Shown here: positions 1 through 7,143 of the stretch, in pieces
How the letters are laid out: each line of letters starts with the position of its first letter
Numbering within the stretch: position 1 is the stretch's first letter
Origin: a bacterium HR30
Lineage (GTDB): Bacteria; Desulfobacterota; Binatia; HRBIN30
Length of the DNA stretch: 40,099 nucleotides
Direction of reading: 5' to 3'
NCBI GenBank assembly: GCA_002898795.1
Contig: BEIG01000020.1
Location: 1-40,099, forward strand
Position numbers and translations under genes: made by a program
The notes under the pieces: model-generated
The model's database searches: none
Told to the model about the DNA's origin: nothing
Seen by the model: only the letters and a program-made list of their open reading frames with translations

Positions 1-441
1 GATCGGAACGATGCGGAACTTGCCGAGCCCGAGGTACAGCGAGCGAGCGAAGCCGCGGCGCGAGCGGTCCACGAAAACCAGCACACGTTCACCGAGATAA
101 AACGTGGGCAAGCCAAAAACCCAGCGGCGCTGCGCGGCGGTGTCTCCGCCAGGTTCGACCAGCACGAGTTGTTGCGGCATGTCGGCACCGAGCGCACGCT
201 CCACGTTCACGGTGATGTTCGTGAAGGTGCCCTCGTCGTTCGTGACCGATTCGATGGCTTCCACCCGGCCGACGATCACTGCATCGGCTGCTGCGAAAAG
301 TTCCTCTGGTTCGCCCGGCACGAACGTGGTGGCGTGACTTGGACCGCTGCTCCAAACAATGCAGAGCAAAACGGCCCACCAGAGCGTTCCAGATCGAGGG
401 TGACTTGCTTTGCGATTTTGTCTGCGTGGAAGAATGTGCAC
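1..441 (-). CDS. Secreted protein of unknown function, partial at window edge
   Basis: An open frame runs off the window's left edge, so the C-terminus is missing and 147 residues are visible. The chosen start is a GTG at 441, because AGGAG lies about 10 bases upstream and the next in-frame stop is at 523-525. Residues 1-40 look like a signal peptide: an Arg/Lys-rich head, then a hydrophobic stretch (WWAVLLCIVW) and a likely cleavage near SHATT. The mature part begins TTFVPGEPEELFAAADAVIV, followed by alternating beta-like segments. This opening resembles small secreted proteins often annotated as hypothetical in deltaproteobacteria, but I cannot name the family. Codon-position GC bias and a hydrophobic core pattern support it as real. 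No partner gene is visible. Confidence 0.6.
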   Translation of the reverse strand, partial: MHILPRRQNRKASHPRSGTLWWAVLLCIVWSSGPSHATTFVPGEPEELFAAADAVIVGRVEAIESVTNDEGTFTNITVNVERALGADMPQQLVLVEPGGDTAAQRRWVFGLPTFYLGERVLVFVDRSRRGFARSLYLGLGKFRIVPI

Positions 442-1199
442 AGAGGCTCGACTCCTGACTTGCTGGCAGCAAAGTTTGCACCAAGGAGCCTGTGGCTCAG
501 CGCAACGGGTTGGTTGTGCTTCTCATGGAGCGGACTGCTGCCTCTGTCTCGCGATGAGCACACCTCCGTCAAAATTTGTAACACGCACATGCTGTGCGTT
601 CGGGAAAACATCGATCGTCTGCGGACTCCGACCGCCAACGTCGCGGTCTGGGTATTCGCGGATTGCCATGTCGCGGCGCCTGCGCGCCGCAAATGCCGCA
701 GCACCCTCGCTACCCTAACCGCCAGCCCGCGCGACACTTGCCCGCAGGCGCCGCGCTCGCACGCTCGGAAGGCGAGGGATGATGTCTCCGCCATCGCTGG
801 CGGGTCGTGGAAACCAACGTCCGATGAGGAAATGGCCTCCAAGCTTGGTGTGCTTGCCGTGCTACGGGCACCGCGATTCTTCCGGCAGCGCACAGTTTCG
901 GGATCCCGCTCGGCAGAGCTTGCCGGTCAACTCGGGTTCCAACCCGGCTCTACCGCAGCGAGAACAAGACGTGATCGCGGTTTTGCAGTGCGGAAACGAA
1001 GCGTGTCGCGTTCACGAAGGTCGTGTGCCCAGATGTGGAAGCTCTTGCTCGATCTAGCTTTCTAACGCCGCCCGACCATCGGAGCGTCTGGAAACGTTAC
1101 CGCCTCACTCTCGGGACGTCTCCGATAAAACGGGCCAGTTCCCGTGGCAGCACACTCACACTGCGGGTGCTGGAGGATTCAGTACCGGCTTGCTTGCAA
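442..1199. other. Gene-poor stretch downstream of the Cas9 relic
   Basis: No convincing gene was found in 758 bases on either strand. Open frames exist (for example a Cys-containing plus-strand frame at 779-1057), but none has a family-like pattern or a good ribosome binding site. This is where the rest of cas9 would lie if the relic were full length; no second RuvC segment, HNH motif or cas1/cas2/cas4 was recognised, and no regularly spaced direct repeats were seen. Confidence 0.5.
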
Positions 1200-1490
1200 C
1201 TAGAGGTGCAAACAAAGGAGGCGCTTGGCGAGCCTCCGTCGCTTGTAAGCCCGCCGTTGGTGGCGCCTTGCCCGGCGCTCGGTCATCATCAAGGTAAAGG
1301 CATTTTGATCAACTTCTACGACCAACCCGCGGCTGCCTTCGGCTGGGTCGGTTTGGTTCGGTGGCCCGATGATGCCGGGAAAAAAACAGCCCGTGTGTTT
1401 CGCCCCCAAGTCGATCGCAATGGGTGCGAACAGGGTTGGCGACCCAGACGCTCCCGTCGATGCACCGGAAGGCAATTCCCGAGGAGACAC
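1200..1490 (-). pseudogene. cas9: N-terminal relic of type II-B Cas9 (Csx12-like)
   Basis: The frame encodes PIAIDLGAKHTGCFF, then about 25 residues, then FTLMMTERRARRHQRRAYKR, RRLAKRLL and a stop (TAG) at 1200-1202. This follows the start of Francisella novicida Cas9: the RuvC-I strand IAIDLGxKxTGxF with its catalytic Asp, a spacer, YTLLMxxRxARRHQRR, and the Arg-rich bridge helix ending in KRL. The match in order, spacing and rare motif ARRHQRR is too close for chance, and it points to subtype II-B. The frame ends right after the bridge helix, so about 95% of a normal Cas9 (roughly 1,600 residues in II-B) is absent. The open frame extends upstream to 1574; a GTG at 1490 is the latest plausible start I favour, since the conserved part begins near residue 18 from there. 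No array or other cas gene is nearby, so it is almost certainly non-functional. Confidence 0.75.
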
Positions 1491-1648
1491 CGCTGACTTT
1501 TGACTCCTGCCCTGCCTGTCGAACGAGCCCATAGGCCTACTCTCTGCAGGATGCCACGGTTCCAAGTCAACCATTTTGTCTGGCCGTGGATTCCCCCAAA
1601 AATCGGCCGGACTCTCCGCGGGTTTACTCGGGGAAGCGACGACCCTTG

Positions 1649-1715
1649 GAGTGCGGAAGCAGGCTTTCTCCGCCCGTACCAGCCGAACTTGCGTGGAAGG
1701 CCGACTTCCGCACTC
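1649..1715. repeat. 11-bp inverted repeat upstream of the Cas9 relic
   Basis: GAGTGCGGAAG at 1649-1659 is perfectly repeated in inverse orientation as CTTCCGCACTC at 1705-1715, with a 45-base loop. It lies in the otherwise empty stretch 1491-1764 between the Cas9 relic and the LLM oxidoreductase gene. No T-run follows, so it is not a typical terminator. It could be a protein-binding site, part of a mobile-element end or chance. Confidence 0.3.
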
Positions 1716-1764
1716 TGCGCAGCATCGGCCACGAGCCGGCGCAGCGAGAGAAAAACCTTACGTG

Positions 1765-2628
1765 CTACGTCGCGCGCATCACCGTGTCGGCGAAACGGCG
1801 GAGGCCGTCTTTGATGCTGTCGGGGTCGAAACCGGGAGGGCCGATAACCACGCGGTGCACCCCGAGTTCGGCGTAGCGCTTGACGAGTTCGGCATCGACG
1901 GTGAAGGCCCCGGTGGTAATTTCAATGTCAGCAGGGTTGCGCCCCACACGCTGGCACTCGGCACGCATCACGTCGAGGAGCGAGGCGAGGCTCGACGGAT
2001 CGCTAAAAGCGGGAAAGAAGCCATCGCCCAATCGGGCAGCACGCCGAGCCGCTGGCGCGGAGTGCCCGCCAATCACGATCGGGACTCCTGGCTGCTGGAT
2101 CGGCTTAGGGTTCGATTCCACAGGCCCCCAGCGGAAAAATTTGCCTTCGAAACTTTGCGGTCCGGGTTGCCACAATGTTCGAATTGCCCGGATGGCTTCG
2201 TCGGTGCGTGCGCCACGCTCCTCAAATGGTACCCCCACGGTGGCAAACTCCTCGGCAAGCCACCCGGAGCCAATGCCGAGAATGGCGCGCCCTCCGGAAA
2301 GCACATCGAGCGTGGCAACTTCTTTGGCCACGTACACCGGGTGCCGTTGGGGCAAGATGAGAATACCAGTACCCAGCCGCAACTTGCGCGTGATGGCAGC
2401 TGCGTAAGCCAAAGGGATGAGCGGGTCGGAAAGGGGCACGTTGTCTGGCCCGGGCATCCTACCGTCGGGACTGTACGGGTAGCGTGATCGGTAACCCACC
2501 GGCACAACGACGTGTTCCACCGTCCAAATCGACTCGAATCCACATTCCTCGGCCGTTTGCACGAGCGCCGCAAACGGCTCAGGATAGGCGAGCGGACCAG
2601 CATTGCTGAAAGCCACGCCGAACTTCAT
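1765..2628 (-). CDS. LLM class F420-dependent oxidoreductase (TIGR03619-like)
   Basis: This 287-residue protein is a luciferase-like TIM-barrel flavin/F420 oxidoreductase. Diagnostic segments appear in order: MKFGVAFSNAG (first strand), GFESIWTVEHVVVP (residues 31-44), LRLGTGILILPQRHPVYVAK, LDVLSGGRAILGIGSGWL, the helix ending in the IRTLWQPG region, PVPIVIGG-like PGVPIVIGGHSAPAARRAAR, and a C-terminal strand LGVHRVVIGPP. The family reduces or oxidises substrates with F420H2 or FMNH2; the substrate here is unknown. The ATG at 2628 is preceded by GGGGGAAAACG, a good binding site. It is the last gene of a close minus-strand run, 18 bases after the GST gene, which suggests it works with the GST, hydratase and GMC oxidoreductase on the same compound class. 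The family call is firm; the cofactor is an inference. Confidence 0.9.
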   Translation of the reverse strand: MKFGVAFSNAGPLAYPEPFAALVQTAEECGFESIWTVEHVVVPVGYRSRYPYSPDGRMPGPDNVPLSDPLIPLAYAAAITRKLRLGTGILILPQRHPVYVAKEVATLDVLSGGRAILGIGSGWLAEEFATVGVPFEERGARTDEAIRAIRTLWQPGPQSFEGKFFRWGPVESNPKPIQQPGVPIVIGGHSAPAARRAARLGDGFFPAFSDPSSLASLLDVMRAECQRVGRNPADIEITTGAFTVDAELVKRYAELGVHRVVIGPPGFDPDSIKDGLRRFADTVMRAT

Positions 2629-2646
2629 CGTTTTCCCCCACCCACA

Positions 2647-3255
2647 CTAAGCCTTCGCGCTGGGACGGGACGACACCTCGTCGTACCAGCGTTTCAAGTT
2701 TTTCTGCTCGGGCTGAATACGAATGTTGGAGACCCGCCCAAAATCGATGCCGCAAAGCGCCGTGATATCGGCAATCGTGAAGGAGTCGCCAGCAATGAAA
2801 CGACGCTCAGCCAGCTCTCGATCGAGCCAGCTCAGCCCCTCCATTGCCCATTCGCGGTTGACCTCGCCCCATTCTGGCACCTGCCGGATCCGTCCGGCAA
2901 AGAAGGGATGGCAATTGCGAAAGACCATCACGATCGGAAGGAACACGTGAAACTCCATCCGGCGCTGCCACATCTCCACGATCGCACGCTCGCGCGGGTT
3001 GCGGCCGAAGAGTGGAGGCTCTGGATACAGCTCTTCAAAGTAGCGGCAAATGGCAACGCTCTCGGCAATGCATGTACCGTCGTCCAGTTCCAGTACGGGG
3101 ACCGTCGCTAGCGGGTTCTTTTTGCGGAATTCGGGCGAGCGATTGGCGCCGCTAACGATGTCGACCTGCTCGTACGGTACCTGCACCCCTTTTTCCGCCA
3201 AGAAAATGCGTACGCGCCGTGGGTTCGGTGCAACCTGCGAGTCGTAAATTTTCAT
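2647..3255 (-). CDS. Glutathione S-transferase family protein
   Basis: The 202-residue protein has the thioredoxin-fold N-terminal domain (MKIYDSQVAPNPRRVRIFLA), the cis-Pro and glutathione-binding segments NPLATVPVLELDDGT and AESVAICRYFEE at about residues 47-75, and an all-helical C-terminal domain with the usual N-capping motif FTIADITALCGIDF. The catalytic position near residue 9-12 is Ala/Pro/Asn rather than an obvious Ser or Cys; this is common in bacterial theta/beta-like GSTs. The start ATG at 3255 has AGGAG 6 bases upstream. It sits 54 bases after the enoyl-CoA hydratase gene and 18 before the LLM gene, probably in one transcript. A role in conjugating or isomerising a substrate shared with the neighbours is inferred. 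Confidence 0.92.
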   Translation of the reverse strand: MKIYDSQVAPNPRRVRIFLAEKGVQVPYEQVDIVSGANRSPEFRKKNPLATVPVLELDDGTCIAESVAICRYFEELYPEPPLFGRNPRERAIVEMWQRRMEFHVFLPIVMVFRNCHPFFAGRIRQVPEWGEVNREWAMEGLSWLDRELAERRFIAGDSFTIADITALCGIDFGRVSNIRIQPEQKNLKRWYDEVSSRPSAKA

Positions 3256-3309
3256 CCTGTTCTCCTCCGTGTTATCGTGCCTGGATCTGACAGCCGGCTC
3301 GAGGTGACG

Positions 3310-4086
3310 TCAATCGAATTTTCCGTGACGCCCTTCCCCCGAGGCGAATCGCTGCGCTCCGGCCACGGCCTCTCCGCTTTCGAGACTTATCCAGCCGTGG
3401 CGGAACTCGTTGCGCAAGGCTGCTTCGACCGTCAGGCCGTCTTGTTCGTATGCCGAGAGCCGGTCGTGACGCAAGCAGGTCTGGGGAAACCGCGCCAGCT
3501 CCCGAGCCAGAGCTTCGGCGTGCTCCCGGCTGGTTCCGTCGGCGACGACCCGATTGACCAACCCCATTTCGAGCGCCTCGCGGGCCGAGACCGCGCGGCC
3601 CGTGAGAATCATGTCCAGTGCGCGACTGAGACCAATCAAGCGCGGCAAGCGCACCGTGCCGCCATCCACCAGTGGCACACCCCAGCGGCGGCAAAACACA
3701 CCAAAGACGGCCGACTCCTCGGCTACCCGCAAATCACACCACAAAGCGAGCTCGAGCCCGCCAGCGACAGCATAGCCTGCGACTGCGGCAATCACGGGCT
3801 TGCTGAGCAGCATCCTCGTGGGGCCCATTGGGCCATCACCCTCTTCGCGCACGATGTTTCCTTGTCCCTCCGCTACGGCCTTGAGGTCGGCACCGGCGCA
3901 GAACGTGCCGCCTTCGCCCCACAGCACGGCCACGCTGGCATCTTCCGCTGCCTCGAAGGCGCGAAACGCTTCGGCCAGTTGTGCCGCAGTCGCGCGATCC
4001 ACCGCGTTACGACGTTCGGGGCGTGACAAAATCACCGTCCACACCGGGCCCCGTTGCTCCACCCGCACGCTTCGATCTCGGTCCAT
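3310..4086 (-). CDS. Enoyl-CoA hydratase/isomerase (crotonase) family protein
   Basis: A 258-residue crotonase. The first oxyanion-hole loop is GGTFCAGADLKAV (about residues 60-72), and the second is PVIAAVAGYAVAGGLELALW, with the Glu that aligns to the first catalytic Glu of rat enoyl-CoA hydratase. The region of the second catalytic Glu reads FGVFCRRWGVPLVDGG, so that Glu is not conserved; this CRRWGVPL type is a known crotonase subgroup and its reaction is uncertain. The open frame extends to 4140, but the ATG at 4086 is preferred because AGGAAGG lies 5 bases upstream. It sits between the GMC oxidoreductase gene (69 bases) and the GST gene (54 bases). It probably acts on an acyl-CoA intermediate of the pathway encoded by this run. 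Confidence 0.9.
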   Translation of the reverse strand: MDRDRSVRVEQRGPVWTVILSRPERRNAVDRATAAQLAEAFRAFEAAEDASVAVLWGEGGTFCAGADLKAVAEGQGNIVREEGDGPMGPTRMLLSKPVIAAVAGYAVAGGLELALWCDLRVAEESAVFGVFCRRWGVPLVDGGTVRLPRLIGLSRALDMILTGRAVSAREALEMGLVNRVVADGTSREHAEALARELARFPQTCLRHDRLSAYEQDGLTVEAALRNEFRHGWISLESGEAVAGAQRFASGEGRHGKFD

Positions 4087-4155
4087 CGTACCTTCCTCGT
4101 TGGAACCTCGGCTACCACGTGCCGAGGTCCGAAGAAACACGGGATCGCACGAGGC

Positions 4156-5658
4156 TCAGCCCCCACGGGCAATCCACTCACGCGCATTGCGGCGCACTAA
4201 AGCCATGATGGTGAGTTGGGGATTGATCCGATTGGAGGTGGGGAACAAGCTGGCGTCGGCCACGGCAAGCCCTCGGTAACCGTGTACGCGTCCCCACGGA
4301 TCGCATACCGAGAAGTGAGCGCTGCCGGAACGTGCGGTTCCCATGGGATGGAAGGCCATGATGTCGAGTTGGCTCGGCCGCACGCGGGCAGACTCCAGTT
4401 GGGCGATTTCCCCCCGATGCCGCAACACCGGCAAGGCACCCACGCCCGAATAAACCTCCACCGCACCAGCAGCGAAAAATGCTTCGGCAGTGCGGGCGAT
4501 GGCAAAGACAAGTTTGCGCAAGTCGCGGCGACCTAACCGGTACCAGGCCACGGGCCTGGCCGACGTGCCGAGACTCCACACGCGCCCACTCGACTCGTCG
4601 CTAATGAGGGCACCAAAACTGGCCATGCGTTCGAAGGCGCGCATCCGCTCCACGTACGTGTGGCCGAAGCCCGGAACGGCTGCGGCCTGCACCTCGGGGG
4701 GTACAAATTGGCCCTGAATGAACACGCCCTGCGGAATGAACTCGTCGATGTTGTACGCCTGCGGCACTTCCCGCCAGCCGCGGATGGGCTCAGGGAACAC
4801 GGCCACCACCCGCGTGGCCGGATGCAAGTGCAAGTTGCGCCCAAGCCACGGGTGCCGCACGCCAGACGCCAACAGCAATGCGGGGCTGTGGAACGCGCCG
4901 GCTGCGACGACAACGAGTGCCGCGGTGACATCTAACTGCACCCCTGTGGAACGCCCCTCCGGGGTGAGCGCATCGGCCACGACCCCCACCGCTCGTTTGC
5001 GGTCGAGCAGGATGCGGCGAACGCGAGTGTGGACCCACAACGTGGCACCGGAGGCAATTGCCTCTGGCACCTTGCTCACGTTCATGGCGAGCTTGCCGTC
5101 ACTAGGGCAACCAAAAGCACACCGCCCCGTAGCGAGACACCCATCCTCATTCCGTGGGATGCGCGAGCCGCGCCACCCCAGAACGCGCTCCACGGCTTCT
5201 TGAATCCGCCCATTGGCCGGGCCGTACAACGTGTCCGGTACCGGCTTGATGTGCAAGTCGCGCTCGATCGCGGCGTAGTGCTCTGCCAGGTCGGTGGCCC
5301 CCTCCAGGCCGAAATCCCGCTCCCATTGTTGGAGCACGAAGTCGGGTGACCGGTAGCAAGTGCCGCTGTTAATGGTGGTCGTTCCTCCCACACAACGGCC
5401 CAGGGGTACGATAATCGGGGGCCGGCCAATCGTGGTGACCAGGCCGCCGTCTCGATAAAGGTGCGAGAACGCAAAGCCAACGCTGCCGCTCAAGTGCTGG
5501 CCGGTGAAGTAGCCACCCTCTTCGAGCATGACGACGTTCCAACCCGCGGCGGCAAGTTCTGCGGCTGCCACAGCGCCACCAGCGCCGGTGCCGATTACGA
5601 CGGCATCCGCAGTCGTTCGATGGTGCCGTCGGAGCGTGCTGCCATCGAATACTGGCAT
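4156..5658 (-). CDS. GMC-family FAD-dependent oxidoreductase
   Basis: This 500-residue flavoprotein belongs to the glucose-methanol-choline oxidoreductases. It opens with the dinucleotide fold AVVIGTGAGGAVAAAELAAA followed by MLEEGG (residues 19-48). The family's glycine-rich flavin-binding loop is GRCVGGTTTINSGTCYR (about residues 88-104), and the C-terminal catalytic block is FHPMGTA, with ASLFPTSNRINPQLTIMAL at about 470-490 supplying the second conserved residue (Asn here). A central CLATGRCAFGCPSDGK segment contains a Cys cluster also seen in long-chain alcohol oxidases and related GMC enzymes. No signal peptide is visible. It starts 6 bases after the stop of a membrane protein whose C-terminal domain may be its partner subunit. 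The substrate is likely an alcohol or sterol-like compound, but this cannot be read from the sequence. Confidence 0.93.
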   Translation of the reverse strand: MPVFDGSTLRRHHRTTADAVVIGTGAGGAVAAAELAAAGWNVVMLEEGGYFTGQHLSGSVGFAFSHLYRDGGLVTTIGRPPIIVPLGRCVGGTTTINSGTCYRSPDFVLQQWERDFGLEGATDLAEHYAAIERDLHIKPVPDTLYGPANGRIQEAVERVLGWRGSRIPRNEDGCLATGRCAFGCPSDGKLAMNVSKVPEAIASGATLWVHTRVRRILLDRKRAVGVVADALTPEGRSTGVQLDVTAALVVVAAGAFHSPALLLASGVRHPWLGRNLHLHPATRVVAVFPEPIRGWREVPQAYNIDEFIPQGVFIQGQFVPPEVQAAAVPGFGHTYVERMRAFERMASFGALISDESSGRVWSLGTSARPVAWYRLGRRDLRKLVFAIARTAEAFFAAGAVEVYSGVGALPVLRHRGEIAQLESARVRPSQLDIMAFHPMGTARSGSAHFSVCDPWGRVHGYRGLAVADASLFPTSNRINPQLTIMALVRRNAREWIARGG

Positions 5659-5664
5659 GACGTA

Positions 5665-6600
5665 TCACTCGACCGGAGCCGGGATCGGGTAAGGACCCTT
5701 TTCCCCTCGCTCTCGCCGCGCTCGCGCTTGTTCCAGACGCGAGGCGAGCCAGTGGTCGTCTACGTGGAGGTCGACCCGGAGTGCGGGCTGGCTGTATCCG
5801 TGAAGGCCGAGCAAAAGTTTCATCGTGTGGGCCGCCTGGCGGCGCACGAGCCATCGGCTTTGTTCCATGCTCTCGAGCACGGAAACCCGTTCAACCCAGG
5901 GCAATTCACTCAGTCGCTGCCAGCGCAAATGAAACAGGCGCGGATTCCAGTCGACAAACGTCAGAAGTCCACTGAAGGCTCGGATTACCAGAGGGCCACG
6001 CTCGGCTAACTGTCGTTCTACCGCGTCGGCCAATTCTTGGATGCGAACCCGTGGGGAGGTTGCACCTTCTTGCGGGAACAATGCCTCGGCCACGGCTTCC
6101 AGAGTGCGCCGCGCGCGGGGCGGTAACGTACCAGGAAGCGTTGGGGCTGTGGCCACGTACGTGGCCCACGCGAGAAGCGCGAGCGAGGCATCGACGAGAA
6201 AGTTCGCAAGGTAGATGAAGTAGCGGTCGTAAAGGAGAAAGAACCAAAGACAGGTCAGGCTGCTCGTCGCTTTGCCAATAGCCAAAGGCAGCATCAATAT
6301 ACGGTGCGCCACGGGACCCCGAGCGATGAGTGCGGCGAGAGACGTTACCACCGCCATGTAGGCCACGCCCAAGCTGAGCCAAAAACGGTGGGCCAAATGC
6401 GGTGCGGGGGCAAATCCCAGCAGCCTTCCGACCGCGTTGAGAGCGTCGATGGTGCCGTCGGGGAAGAGGAAGAAGAGACCCCCGACGATTCCAAAAGTCC
6501 ACGCGAGCACACGGTACACCAGCACCAGCAGGGGCTCGATCACGTTGGCTCCTTGTTGTGGCGATGTTGCGTCGAAAGCATGGGACCTCGATTCGCTCAT
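5665..6600 (-). CDS. Membrane protein with C-terminal oxidoreductase-partner-like domain
   Basis: The predicted protein has 311 residues from an ATG at 6600, chosen because GGGAGGG lies 5 bases upstream (the frame opens further at 6615). The N-terminal half has four hydrophobic segments at roughly residues 24-46, 70-92, 98-120 and 125-145. The C-terminal half (about 155-311) is soluble and includes EALFPQEGA, ADAVERQLAERGP and a long helical, Trp-rich stretch. Such small helical domains sit next to GMC enzymes in gluconate 2-dehydrogenase-like and long-chain alcohol oxidase-like systems. Here the domain appears fused to a membrane anchor, and the GMC gene follows after 6 bases, so it may tether that enzyme to the membrane. 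This is inference from order and shape, not a confident family assignment. It is the first gene of the minus-strand run ending at 1765. Confidence 0.7.
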   Translation of the reverse strand: MSESRSHAFDATSPQQGANVIEPLLVLVYRVLAWTFGIVGGLFFLFPDGTIDALNAVGRLLGFAPAPHLAHRFWLSLGVAYMAVVTSLAALIARGPVAHRILMLPLAIGKATSSLTCLWFFLLYDRYFIYLANFLVDASLALLAWATYVATAPTLPGTLPPRARRTLEAVAEALFPQEGATSPRVRIQELADAVERQLAERGPLVIRAFSGLLTFVDWNPRLFHLRWQRLSELPWVERVSVLESMEQSRWLVRRQAAHTMKLLLGLHGYSQPALRVDLHVDDHWLASRLEQARARRERGEKGPYPIPAPVE

Positions 6601-6819
6601 TGTACCCTCCCGCAACGGCCTGCGTGTGGTGCACTCCGTTTACCGCGGGTGCACGGGTCTTGGTAGGGGCTCGAAGGAAGTTCGCGTGCTCCTCTGTGCC
6701 TGTGGGCCAGTTCAGGTCTTGACAAACGGGGGCTGCGTTCCTCTGTTGGAACGTGGGTCTGGCGGCAACCAAGCCTACCGTATCAATTGCAGGGGAGCGA
6801 ATGGGTAAACGGCACTGCC

Positions 6820-7143
6820 CTAGTGGATGTAGGAACTCGCTAGGGTTCCGCGTTGGGGGCTTCCGTTCAACAGCTTGGGCTCACTTGAAGCCCAGACCAC
6901 TCCGCACCCGATGCAAACTTGCGCGGTGAACGAGCCGAACGGTGCCTTTGTCGTTCCCGCGGAGTGGAACGGGCCCGTAGGGCAGACTTGCAAGTCGATG
7001 CAACCCCTTTCGTCGCAAGGCGATGCGCCGGCTCTCGTAGGAAAATGTGTTCGAGCGAGAACCGAGCGGCTGCGGGCGACAACCCTTCCAATAAGGTTCG
7101 ATTCCGCAAGCTCACAACGCGCGGCGGGCCCGATGTCGGCCAC
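6820..7143 (-). CDS. Possible small Cys-rich (zinc-ribbon-like) protein
   Basis: A short frame of up to 107 residues starts at a GTG at 7143, overlapping the end of the XRE regulator gene by 32 bases. Its C-terminal half has SPCDERGCIDLQVCPTG, then FGSFTAQVCIGCGVVWASSE. The closing pattern (aromatic, xAxVCxxCG, xVxWAxxxP) is that of small bacterial zinc ribbons with a conserved second CxxC, but the first knuckle is CxxxxC rather than CxxC. There is no clear ribosome binding site, and the N-terminal third is not family-like, so the true start is unknown. The stretch 6601-6819 between it and the membrane protein gene is empty. This could equally be a chance frame. Confidence 0.3.
   Translation of the reverse strand: MADIGPAARCELAESNLIGRVVARSRSVLARTHFPTRAGASPCDERGCIDLQVCPTGPFHSAGTTKAPFGSFTAQVCIGCGVVWASSEPKLLNGSPQRGTLASSYIH

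Noticed and set aside
779-1057. Plus-strand frame of 92 residues with several Cys pairs (VCLPC, LQCGNEAC, RCGSSC)
   Set aside because: Spacing does not fit a known zinc motif, the N-terminus is low in coding character and there is no good start site. It may still be a remnant, but I cannot support it.
169-1065. Long plus-strand open frame of 298 residues
   Set aside because: Over its first part it is antisense to the secreted-protein gene; composition is Arg/Ser/Cys-rich as in shadow frames of GC-rich DNA, with no motif.
442-1764. CRISPR array or tracrRNA near the Cas9 relic
   Set aside because: No regularly spaced direct repeats of 25-40 bases were seen, and the only inverted repeat (1649-1715) has no second copy.
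1576-2487. Plus-strand frame of about 300 residues opposite the LLM oxidoreductase
   Set aside because: It mirrors a gene with full family motifs and good binding site on the other strand, so it is a shadow.
7080-7110. tRNA-like GGTTCGATTCC
   Set aside because: The T-arm stem does not pair (TAAGG against CCGCA), and no D or anticodon arm or acceptor stem could be drawn upstream; the site also lies antisense to a short coding-like frame.
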